64,000 bases of DNA, taken from positions 310,001 to 374,000 of the forward strand of contig JAEPNY010000001.1 in the NCBI GenBank assembly GCA_017643165.1, written 5' to 3'. Under the pieces are notes generated by a model. That model saw only the letters and a list, made by a program, of their open reading frames with translations, made no database searches and was not told where the DNA came from. The DNA is from Psychroserpens sp. Lineage in GTDB: Bacteria > Bacteroidota > Bacteroidia > Flavobacteriales > Flavobacteriaceae. Shown one piece after another: positions 1-7,123 of the stretch. Positions within the stretch are counted from its first letter, which is position 1; each line of letters starts with the position of its first letter. A program made the position numbers and the translations under genes.

Positions 1-234
1 ACCATTAAAAATAAGATGGCCAATGAAGTAAATCCTGTAAGAGGCGGCCCACTTTTTAACTTTGCCAGCGGAATTTCCTTATTGCTGTTTTATGCGTTTG
101 CAATGCAATGTATGAGTACTTTGGCAATTGTAAAACGAGAAACGAATTCCTGGAAATGGCCGATGCTTCAGTTAAGTATAATGACCATTTTTGCTTATCT
201 TGTAGCATTAATCGCTTTTCAATTTTTAGCTTAA
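1..234 (+). CDS. feoB: Ferrous iron transport protein B, C-terminal end (partial)
   Basis: The reading frame is open from the first base and stops at 232-234, so only the last 77 residues are present. Two hydrophobic segments and the pattern MQCMSTLAIVKRET followed by SWKWPMLQLS are typical of the FeoB C-terminus, the inner-membrane GTP-driven Fe(II) transporter. The ATG at 16 is internal and not a real start. The small Cys-rich gene that follows one base after the stop is the usual neighbour of feoB in Bacteroidota, which supports the call. Confidence 0.88.
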   Translation, partial: TIKNKMANEVNPVRGGPLFNFASGISLLLFYAFAMQCMSTLAIVKRETNSWKWPMLQLSIMTIFAYLVALIAFQFLA

Positions 235-235
235 T

Positions 236-379
236 ATGAACGTAATCATCCAAAATATACTAGTTGGAATCGCATTAATTGTAGCCTTATGGGTGTTGGC
301 TCAAAAATTCGGATTGCTACCTAAGCGAAAAGCTGCTTCATCTAAATCTTGCGGACAAGATGATTGTGGTTGCCATTAA
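236..379 (+). CDS. FeoB-associated Cys-rich small membrane protein
   Basis: A 47-residue protein starting one base after the feoB stop. Residues about 3-22 form one hydrophobic segment (IIQNILVGIALIVALWVLAQ), then a basic stretch (PKRKAAS) and a Cys-rich tail CGQDDCGCH. This matches the small FeoB-associated Cys-rich membrane protein family that sits next to feoB in many bacteria. The cysteines and terminal histidine may bind iron or help assemble the Feo complex; that role is inference. It is translationally close to feoB and overlaps the 3' end of the opposite-strand gene by four bases. Confidence 0.85.
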   Translation: MNVIIQNILVGIALIVALWVLAQKFGLLPKRKAASSKSCGQDDCGCH

Positions 380-810
380 TCCTCTTGCTTCGATTTTGGT
401 GTGAACATTAAGGACAATCGATAGTCTTTTTCTTTAATTTTATTTGTTGATTTGGGATAAGGTGTGAGCATAGTACCGTAGATATAATAGTCATCAAATT
501 CTGCAATTAAATTGAGTTCTTTGGAAATATAACCAGAGGCATGAATTATCAATTCTTTCTCTTTAACAAACGCATTATTCTCATATATAGTTACAATCAA
601 CTTTGCTTCACCAGCTCTTATGCACATTACGTCTTTTGGACACCTTGAATCTGATAATAATTCCTTTAATTCTACTGTATAGTTTTCGAAGTTCACACGT
701 TCCTTGAATTTAACCGAATCATAAGTGCTTAACGAGTCAATAGTTATTTCAGTTTGAGCCGTTAGATGAAGTGTGAACACATATGTTAGGGTTAGTACTA
801 AATATTTCAT
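376..810 (-). CDS. Secreted protein of unknown function with CPxxxxC motif
   Basis: A 144-residue protein with an N-terminal signal peptide (cleavage probably near residue 19, after LTAQ). The motif SRCPKDVMCIRAGEAKL (C57, C63) recurs in small secreted Bacteroidota proteins, usually written as a Cys-Pro...Cys-x-x-x-G-x-A pattern; the two cysteines may form a disulfide or bind metal. The rest looks beta-rich. It is convergent with the feoB pair and overlaps it by four bases. No function is known to me; its position beside iron genes may be chance. Confidence 0.6.
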   Translation of the reverse strand: MKYLVLTLTYVFTLHLTAQTEITIDSLSTYDSVKFKERVNFENYTVELKELLSDSRCPKDVMCIRAGEAKLIVTIYENNAFVKEKELIIHASGYISKELNLIAEFDDYYIYGTMLTPYPKSTNKIKEKDYRLSLMFTPKSKQED

Positions 811-916
811 ATGACCATTTTAGTAAAAGACGAGATAATTTATTAAATGTGACACGGTTTCATTCTCTGTTCTAAAATTAGTTGTTTTTTATGATTTTCT
901 ATCTAATGTTTTTGGT

Positions 917-924
917 TACCTTTG
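917..924 (+). promoter_or_regulatory. -7 promoter element (TACCTTTG) of the metal operon
   Basis: TACCTTTG matches the Bacteroidota sigma-ABfr -7 consensus TAnnTTTG. It lies 44 bases before the repressor start codon. No clear TTG -33 box is seen at the expected spacing. Transcription should start near 931, inside the palindrome at 932-947. Confidence 0.55.
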
Positions 925-931
925 TAAAAAA

Positions 932-947
932 TTTAAGCATACTTAAA
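932..947 (+). promoter_or_regulatory. Palindrome TTTAAG-CATA-CTTAAA, candidate DtxR/MntR operator
   Basis: Six-base arms with a four-base centre form a perfect inverted repeat located at the predicted transcription start of the repressor gene. A/T-rich palindromes of this size at +1 are typical operators of DtxR-family regulators, so metal-dependent autorepression of the whole operon is likely. Specific recognition by this protein is inference. Confidence 0.5.
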
Positions 948-968
948 AATTAATTAAAGCAATTTTAA

Positions 969-1625
969 ATGTCTGTCGCGATTGAAAACTTTATAAAGGC
1001 AATATATAATAATGATGTTCATGATATTAAGAACACCAAACCTGGAAATATTGCTAAACAATTAGGGATTTCAAGTGCTGCCGCAACTGATATGGCCAAG
1101 AAATTGGCCGCAAAACAGTTGATCAAGTATCAAAAGTATCAAGAGTTACAGCTTACAGAAAAAGGCATGCAATACGCACTTAATATTGTACGTAAACATC
1201 GCTTATGGGAATCCTTCCTATATAAAATGTTTGATATGTCTTTACATGATATTCATCGTGAAGCAGAATTATTAGAACATCAAACATCAGATTTTTTAGC
1301 CGCACAAATAAGTTCTTATTTAGGACACCCAAAATTTGATCCTCATGGCGATCCTATTCCTAACGAGGATGGTCAAATTACAACTAAGGATACGTCAATT
1401 GCTCTCGCTGAAGCTAAAGAAGGTCAAAACTATACGATAGCGCGATTAATGAGTGATGACAAAGACTTTTTTGATTTTTGTGCACTAAACGGAATTAAGT
1501 ATAGAAATACAATAGCTGTTATTAAACAGTTTGATAAAAATAATATGACTCAAATTTCTATCGGAACAAACACCATAGTCTTAAACGAAAATTTCACTAA
1601 AATAATTTATGTAGATGAGAACTAA
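969..1625 (+). CDS. DtxR/MntR-family metal-dependent repressor
   Basis: A 218-residue regulator. Residues about 1-65 are the winged helix (AKQLGISSAAATDMAKKL is the recognition region); about 70-135 form the dimerisation/metal domain with the family signature LGHPKFDPHGDPIP; the C-terminal 75 residues fit the FeoA/SH3-like domain. Metal ligands visible by comparison with MntR are H77, E100, E103 and H104. E100 sits where DtxR has Cys102, the MntR-like (manganese) variant, but the N-terminal ligand position is N7 and not Asp or Met, and K10 replaces MntR E11. It heads an operon for a metal ABC transporter and overlaps the next gene by 11 bases, so it probably controls it. Mn versus Fe specificity is not settled by sequence. 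Confidence 0.88.
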   Translation: MSVAIENFIKAIYNNDVHDIKNTKPGNIAKQLGISSAAATDMAKKLAAKQLIKYQKYQELQLTEKGMQYALNIVRKHRLWESFLYKMFDMSLHDIHREAELLEHQTSDFLAAQISSYLGHPKFDPHGDPIPNEDGQITTKDTSIALAEAKEGQNYTIARLMSDDKDFFDFCALNGIKYRNTIAVIKQFDKNNMTQISIGTNTIVLNENFTKIIYVDEN

Positions 1626-2421
1626 ATTTACTTATGTATGCATTATAATGCTTTTTTGTATGGCCTCTTTATGTGCGCAAAATGATAATAATTCAACGCC
1701 AACATCTGAGCCATTAATTACTGATCGACCAGATGCGACAGAATCACCATCAACAGTAGCTCCTGGCTTTATACAAGTTGAAACAGGAGGATTTTACGAA
1801 AGTTTTGAAGAAGGCGGTGTGAAAAATGAAACATTCACATATAACACTACTCTAGTGAGACTCGGATTATTAGATAATTTAGAACTTAGAATTGGATGGG
1901 ATTTTGTTGAGGGACAGACCTCAGTAAATGGAAATAAGCTCAATGATGTAACAAGCGGGTTTAATCCACTTTTATTCGGAACGAAAATTGGAATTACAGA
2001 TGAAAAAGGGTGGTTACCAGAAATAGGACTTCTTGGACATCTATACTTGCCGTTTATGGCGAGTACAGATTACCGACCTGAAACAACAGGCGTAGATTTT
2101 AGATTTTCGTTTGCACATACTTTAAGTGAAAAGTCCAGCTTATCTTACAATTTGGGAGCACAATGGAGAGATGATTCTCCAGAAGCGGCGTATATCTATA
2201 CCTTATCATACGGTTATAGCATTTCAGAAAAATTAGGTGCGTACGTAGAATTATATGGAGATTTTCCTGAAGATAATAAAGCTAACCACTTATGGGATGC
2301 TGGTTTAACCTATTTATTGTCGAATAACGTGCAATTAGATGCCACTGTAGGTTCATCAATTACTGATGGACAGGACATTTTAATAAGTGGTGGTATCAGT
2401 TTTAGATTACCAACAAAATAA
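1615..2421 (+). CDS. Outer-membrane beta-barrel, transporter-like (MetA-pathway phenol family)
   Basis: 268 residues with a signal peptide (about 1-22, ending SLCAQ) and then LITDRPDATESPSTVAPGF, the start of the outer-membrane family annotated as 'transporter' or phenol-degradation MetA-like. The remainder alternates polar and hydrophobic residues as in a 10-14 strand barrel and ends in a strand (GGISFRLPTK). It starts inside the repressor gene and is followed five bases later by the binding protein, so it is co-transcribed with the metal ABC system. An outer-membrane route for the same metal is a reasonable inference but unproven. Confidence 0.7.
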   Translation: MRTKFTYVCIIMLFCMASLCAQNDNNSTPTSEPLITDRPDATESPSTVAPGFIQVETGGFYESFEEGGVKNETFTYNTTLVRLGLLDNLELRIGWDFVEGQTSVNGNKLNDVTSGFNPLLFGTKIGITDEKGWLPEIGLLGHLYLPFMASTDYRPETTGVDFRFSFAHTLSEKSSLSYNLGAQWRDDSPEAAYIYTLSYGYSISEKLGAYVELYGDFPEDNKANHLWDAGLTYLLSNNVQLDATVGSSITDGQDILISGGISFRLPTK

Positions 2422-2426
2422 AAATT

Positions 2427-3338
2427 ATGAAACGATTAAAATATATTTCTCTGCTATTTATACTTGTAGTTTTCAATTGCAAGAATGAGACTTCAAATGA
2501 CAACCAAAAGCTCAATGTAGTAACGACCACTACTATGATTACCGATCTCGTAAAGAATATCGGAGGTGATCATATCAACGTTCAAGGTCTTATGGGAAGT
2601 GGTGTAGATCCGCATTTATATAAAGCTAGTGAAGGTGACGTAAGTAAATTAGTTAATGCCGATGTCATTTTTTATAACGGACTTCATCTTGAAGGAAAAC
2701 TCGTTGAGGTTTTTGAGAAAATGAAAAACAAAACACCAATAGCTCTTGGTGAAATGTTGGATAAAAGCACCTTAATTGGTTCAGATTATTTTGCATCAAA
2801 TTACGATCCTCATGTTTGGTTTAATATTGATTATTTTAGAGCCTTTGCTACAAATGTTTCTGAAGTACTTGCGAAACAAGATCCATCAAATGCGGAACAC
2901 TTTGAAGCCAATACAACAGTGTATTTAAAAGAATTAGATGCATTAGAAGAAGAAATTAATACCACTATTCAATCATTACCTGTTGAAAAACGAATCCTAG
3001 TAACCGCTCATGATGCTTTTAATTATTTTGGCAAGGCCTATGAATTTGAAGTAGTAGGATTACAGGGTTTATCTACAGCTACTGAAGCCGGAGTGCAAGA
3101 TGTACAGAAATTATCAGCATTTATTATCGAAAAGGACATTAAAGCTATTTTTGTAGAAAGCTCTGTTCCGAAACGAACGATAGAGGCCTTACAAGCTGCT
3201 GTCAAATCTAAAGGACACGATGTGACCATTGGAGGAACCTTATATTCTGATGCACTCGGAACTACCGGAACCGATGAAGGCACTTACATAGGAATGTTTA
3301 AGTATAATGTCAACACGATTGTAAACGCATTGAAATAA
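2427..3338 (+). CDS. Metal ABC transporter substrate-binding lipoprotein (TroA/ZnuA-like)
   Basis: 303 residues with a lipoprotein signal (C18 in VVFNC). It belongs to the cluster A-I metal-binding proteins. Probable ligands are H63 (in DPHLYK), H129 (in DPHVWF), H195 (in AHDAFNYFG) and D275 (in LYSDALG), i.e. the His3-Asp set of TroA and not the Glu of PsaA/MntC. No His-rich loop between the domains is present, unlike zinc-specific ZnuA. It captures Mn, Zn or Fe in the periplasm for the ATPase and permeases that follow directly; the stop and the next start overlap by one base. Confidence 0.88.
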   Translation: MKRLKYISLLFILVVFNCKNETSNDNQKLNVVTTTTMITDLVKNIGGDHINVQGLMGSGVDPHLYKASEGDVSKLVNADVIFYNGLHLEGKLVEVFEKMKNKTPIALGEMLDKSTLIGSDYFASNYDPHVWFNIDYFRAFATNVSEVLAKQDPSNAEHFEANTTVYLKELDALEEEINTTIQSLPVEKRILVTAHDAFNYFGKAYEFEVVGLQGLSTATEAGVQDVQKLSAFIIEKDIKAIFVESSVPKRTIEALQAAVKSKGHDVTIGGTLYSDALGTTGTDEGTYIGMFKYNVNTIVNALK

Positions 3339-4075
3339 TGAAACAACACATTGCCGTTCAGATTGATGACCTCACAGTTGCTTATGATTATAAGCCTGTA
3401 CTGTGGGATATAGATTTAGAGATTCCAGAAGGTGTTCTTATGGCAATTGTTGGTCCGAATGGAGCGGGAAAATCAACTTTGATCAAGGCCGTTTTAGGAA
3501 TCTTAAAACCCATCGCTGGAAGTGTTTCCATATATGGAAAATCTTATGACAAACAGCGATCATTAGTAGCTTATGTGCCTCAAAAGGGAAGTGTTGACTG
3601 GGACTTTCCTACAACAGCTTTAGATGTTGTTATGATGGGTACCTATGGTAGCTTGGGTTGGATAAAGCGTCCGCGTCAAAAGCAAAAGAAAGCTGCATTA
3701 GAAGCATTAGAAAAGGTTGGAATGCTGCCTTTCAAAAATCGTCAGATAAGTCAGTTGTCAGGTGGACAGCAGCAACGTGTGTTTTTAGCACGAGCGCTGG
3801 TACAAGATGCTTCGATCTATTTTATGGATGAACCGTTCCAAGGAGTAGATGCCACGACTGAAATAGCTATTATAAATATTCTAAAAGAACTTCGAAAAGC
3901 AGGAAAGACAGTAGTGGTTGTTCATCATGATTTACAAACTGTTCCAGAGTATTTTGATTGGGTGACTTTTCTCAATGTAAAAAAGATCGCCACAGGACCT
4001 GTTAAAGACATCTTTAATGATGATAATCTAACAAAGACCTACGGAATTAACTACAAAGTAAGTATTCAGGAGTAA
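3338..4075 (+). CDS. Metal ABC transporter ATP-binding protein
   Basis: 245-residue ABC ATPase of the Mn/Zn/Fe cluster. Visible are Walker [10 protein letters not shown] (about residues 39-47), Q-loop [12 protein letters not shown], signature LSGGQQQR, Walker B IYFMDEP and the H-loop HHD. The SVDWDFP stretch after the Q-loop is characteristic of Mn/Fe chelate importers (MntA/TroB/SitB type). It sits between the binding protein and the first permease with one-base overlaps on both sides, so the three are translationally coupled. Confidence 0.92.
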   Translation: MKQHIAVQIDDLTVAYDYKPVLWDIDLEIPEGVLMAIVGPNGAGKSTLIKAVLGILKPIAGSVSIYGKSYDKQRSLVAYVPQKGSVDWDFPTTALDVVMMGTYGSLGWIKRPRQKQKKAALEALEKVGMLPFKNRQISQLSGGQQQRVFLARALVQDASIYFMDEPFQGVDATTEIAIINILKELRKAGKTVVVVHHDLQTVPEYFDWVTFLNVKKIATGPVKDIFNDDNLTKTYGINYKVSIQE

Positions 4076-5202
4076 TGGATATCCAAGAGTATTTTTCCTT
4101 AGTATTTTCTGATTATACCTTGCGTACAATCACCTTAGGTACTGCCATATTGGGAGCAGTAACTGGGATGCTAGGTAGTTTTGCAGTGCTTCGAAAACAA
4201 AGTCTACTTGGTGACGCTATTTCACACGCTGCATTACCTGGAATTGCTTTGGCGTTCTTGTTCACAGGGGCGAAAGACTCGAATACGCTTTTACTTGGCG
4301 CTCTAGTTAGTGGATTGTTAGGAACGTTTTGGATACGTGGAATTATAACTAAAACACATTTGAAATCGGATACCGCCTTAGGACTGATTCTCTCACTTTT
4401 TTTTGGATTTGGAATGCTATTATTGACATTCATTCAGAAACAACCCAATGCAAATCAAGCCGGATTAGACAAGTACCTTTTTGGTCAAGCTGCAACACTA
4501 GTAGAAAGTGATGTTTGGTTAATGGCAGGAGTAACGGCTATTTGTCTTATTGTGTTATTGTTGTTTTGGAAAGAATTTAAAATATTGCTCTTCGATAAAG
4601 ATTACGCACTTACGCTCGGATTCAATACAAAAACAATCGATATCCTTATTACAAGTTTTATTGTTTTGGCAATTGTATTGGGATTGCAAACTGTGGGTGT
4701 TGTGCTCATGAGCGCTATGTTATTAGCTCCAGCAGCTGCTGCCCGTCAATGGACGAATAGTTTGTCGAAAATGGTCTTTTTGTCTGCTGTCTTCGGAGCT
4801 TTTTCGGGTGTCTTCGGAACGGCTGTTAGCGCAAGTCAAGATAACCTTTCAACAGGACCAGTAATCGTCATTATTGCAGCTATTTTTGTTGGCGTTTCCT
4901 TTATTTTTTCCCCAATTAGAGGGCTGTTATTTAAACAATTACGTGTTATTAAGAACCGTAGGGATTTACAGTTGCATAAGACTTTAGCATTTATGTACCA
5001 CATTGCTGAAACCCATGAAGATATATCACATCCACATGAGATCAAGATTCTAAATAATTTTCAAGGGTATACAAAAGGTACTCTAAAGAAATTAGTTGAA
5101 AAGGATTATGTGATTTTAAAAGGAAGTACCTGGAGCTTAACACAGAAAGGATTTAAATCGGCATCGAATTTATATAATCAATTAACAAGTTCTAATGAGT
5201 AG
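4075..5202 (+). CDS. Metal ABC transporter permease with C-terminal winged-helix-like tail
   Basis: 375 residues against about 280 for the family. Residues about 1-285 are the ABC-3 permease with roughly eight to nine membrane segments and the conserved LLGDAISHAALPG region that contacts the ATPase. Residues about 290-370 are soluble: helices around FMYHIAETHEDI, NNFQGYTKGTLKKLVEKDYVIL and a wing LKGSTWSLTQKGFKSA, which reads like the DtxR/MarR winged helix ending in 'LT.KG'. Such fusions are known in some Mn/Fe permeases. It may sense metal or DNA or simply regulate transport. It overlaps the second permease by eight bases. Confidence 0.88.
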   Translation: MDIQEYFSLVFSDYTLRTITLGTAILGAVTGMLGSFAVLRKQSLLGDAISHAALPGIALAFLFTGAKDSNTLLLGALVSGLLGTFWIRGIITKTHLKSDTALGLILSLFFGFGMLLLTFIQKQPNANQAGLDKYLFGQAATLVESDVWLMAGVTAICLIVLLLFWKEFKILLFDKDYALTLGFNTKTIDILITSFIVLAIVLGLQTVGVVLMSAMLLAPAAAARQWTNSLSKMVFLSAVFGAFSGVFGTAVSASQDNLSTGPVIVIIAAIFVGVSFIFSPIRGLLFKQLRVIKNRRDLQLHKTLAFMYHIAETHEDISHPHEIKILNNFQGYTKGTLKKLVEKDYVILKGSTWSLTQKGFKSASNLYNQLTSSNE

Positions 5203-6355
5203 CGCACAAATTGAAATACAACTAATTGCGAGTCTTGTAGCCGTTGCGTGTGCTATTCCTGGGGTATTTTTAGTACTTCGGAAAATGGCAATGATTAGTG
5301 ATGCGATAAGCCATTCCATTTTACCAGGTATTGTTGTCGGGTTTTTTATAACGCAAGATTTGAATTCACCATTGCTTATCATTTTGGCTGCTATCACTGG
5401 TGTTATCACGGTAGTAATTGTAGAATATATACAGCGAACAGGATTGGTTAAAGAAGATACCGCAATTGGATTAGTTTTTCCAGTTTTATTTAGTATTGGG
5501 GTTATAATGATCGCTAAAAATGCAAATGATGTTCACTTAGATGTTGATGCCGTACTATTAGGAGAATTAGCTTTTGCTCCTTTCGATCGACTCGAAATTT
5601 CGGGAGTTGATGTTGGTCCAAAATCATTATGGATAATTGGCTTTATTTTAGTTCTTACGCTGATTTTATTGACTGCTTTTTTCAAAGAATTAAAGTTGAG
5701 CACTTTTGATAAAGGACTTGCAGCTACTTTAGGATTTTCTCCAGCTCTAATTCATTATGGTCTAATGACCGTTTCGTCGGTTACTACTGTGGGCGCTTTT
5801 GATGCGGTAGGTGCAATTCTCGTTGTGGCTTTAATGATCGCACCAGCAGCAGCGGCCTATTTATTGACAACCGATTTAAAACAAATGTTGGTCCTATCTG
5901 TACTTTTTGGAGTATTTAGTGCGATTTCAGGATACTGGTTGGCGCATTGGTTAGATGCTTCAATTGCAGGATCGATTACAACAATGTTAGGACTATTATT
6001 CTTAATAGTGTATTTGTTTGCGCCATCCAAAGGAATTATCGCAGTGATGTATCGCGAGAAACAACAGCGCACAGAAGTGTCCTTGCTCACGTTTCTTCTG
6101 CATTTAAAAAATCATGATGAAGTCAACGAACGGCATGTAAATCACCTATATGAGCATATCAATTGGCAAAAAGTAAGAGCTAAGAATGTTTTGGAGTTGG
6201 CATTGAAAAATAATATGATTCTGATTGATAAAGATGTAGTTTCTTTAACCAAAAAAGGAGAAGAATTCACTTCAAAAGCCATTGACTATATTATAACCAA
6301 TGAAGATTCTCAAATTGAGGATATGAAAGATGATTTCTTTTTATTTAGGGGGTAA
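5195..6355 (+). CDS. Second metal ABC transporter permease with C-terminal winged-helix-like tail
   Basis: 386 residues. About 1-285 form the ABC-3 membrane domain, again with a coupling segment (MISDAISHSILPG). About 290-365 resemble a DtxR-type winged helix: LLTFLLHLKNHDEV, VRAKNVLELALKNNMILIDKD, then VSLTKKGEEF. The protein ends in an acidic/aromatic tail EDMKDDFFLFRG. With the preceding paralogue it should form a heterodimeric channel, as in TroC-TroD or SitC-SitD. It is the last gene of the operon; a separate promoter precedes the next gene. Confidence 0.88.
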   Translation: MSSAQIEIQLIASLVAVACAIPGVFLVLRKMAMISDAISHSILPGIVVGFFITQDLNSPLLIILAAITGVITVVIVEYIQRTGLVKEDTAIGLVFPVLFSIGVIMIAKNANDVHLDVDAVLLGELAFAPFDRLEISGVDVGPKSLWIIGFILVLTLILLTAFFKELKLSTFDKGLAATLGFSPALIHYGLMTVSSVTTVGAFDAVGAILVVALMIAPAAAAYLLTTDLKQMLVLSVLFGVFSAISGYWLAHWLDASIAGSITTMLGLLFLIVYLFAPSKGIIAVMYREKQQRTEVSLLTFLLHLKNHDEVNERHVNHLYEHINWQKVRAKNVLELALKNNMILIDKDVVSLTKKGEEFTSKAIDYIITNEDSQIEDMKDDFFLFRG

Positions 6356-6381
6356 TAGTTTTATAATCAGAATCTTAGTTT

Positions 6382-6389
6382 TACATTTG
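6382..6389 (+). promoter_or_regulatory. -7 promoter element (TACATTTG)
   Basis: An exact match to TAnnTTTG, 20 bases before the start of the lipoprotein gene at 6410. It separates that gene from the metal operon, which ends 26 bases earlier. No perfect -33 box is visible. Confidence 0.55.
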
Positions 6390-6409
6390 TAAAAAACCAA
6401 CTACATATT

Positions 6410-7075
6410 ATGAAAAAGATTCAAAACGCATTTACACTACTGTTAATTACCATTTTAATTTATGGATGTTCAACTGTTAAAGTTCTAGACTCATGGAAGA
6501 GTGATGACATTGGAGATATCAAGTCCAATAGTTTCCTAGTCGTAGCTAGAACCAACAACACACAAGCACGTGTAGCTTTCGAAAATGAGATTGTCAAGCA
6601 AATGACGGCAAAAGGTTATAAGGCAACGTCAAGTCTCGCAAAATTTGGTGATTGGAAACCTAATGATGTTAAAGAAGATGATGATCCAGAAAAACTGAAA
6701 CAGATTTTAAAAAATGAAGGCTTTAACGGGGTTGTTCTGACTGTAATGAAGGATTTTAAAGAAGAAACTAGAATCCAGCAAGATGGCGGGTATTACGCAG
6801 GTGGCACATACTACGGCTATTATCCGAGATATTATGGCGGATTTTATGGTTATTTTTATAACCCTATGTCCTATAGAACACTCGGAAATTACGTTCCAGT
6901 AACGACCACAACAACGACCTCAAAGCTTTACATTTTAGAGACAACCGTTTATAATCTTAAAGAAACTGGAGAAAATCAGCTTGTTGCCGTAGTGACATCT
7001 CAACTAGATAACCCTCAAAACGCCACGGAAACAGCCGAAGAATATGTCAAGAAGATTGCTCAAAGTTTGAAGTAA
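6410..7075 (+). CDS. Lipoprotein of unknown function with Gly/Tyr-rich segment
   Basis: 221 residues with a lipobox (ILIYGC, C20) and an early STVKVLDSWKS. The body has an alpha/beta look (VVARTNNTQARVAFENEIVKQM, then LTVMKDFKEE). Residues about 123-150 are rich in Gly and Tyr (GGYYAGGTYYGYYPRYYGG), followed by a Thr run VTTTTTTS. The overall pattern resembles small Bacteroidota envelope lipoproteins of the DUF4136-like kind, but I cannot name the family. It has its own promoter and a strong terminator. Confidence 0.6.
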   Translation: MKKIQNAFTLLLITILIYGCSTVKVLDSWKSDDIGDIKSNSFLVVARTNNTQARVAFENEIVKQMTAKGYKATSSLAKFGDWKPNDVKEDDDPEKLKQILKNEGFNGVVLTVMKDFKEETRIQQDGGYYAGGTYYGYYPRYYGGFYGYFYNPMSYRTLGNYVPVTTTTTTSKLYILETTVYNLKETGENQLVAVVTSQLDNPQNATETAEEYVKKIAQSLK

Positions 7076-7095
7076 TAACTTCTGTAAGTAAATAT

Positions 7096-7123
7096 AAAGG
7101 CGGTTTTTTTACCGCCTTTTTTT
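7096..7123. terminator. Bidirectional intrinsic terminator
   Basis: AAAGGCGGT pairs with ACCGCCTTT around a seven-T loop, with T-tracts in both directions. It lies between the convergent lipoprotein and sigma-partner genes and touches the latter's stop codon. Confidence 0.85.
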
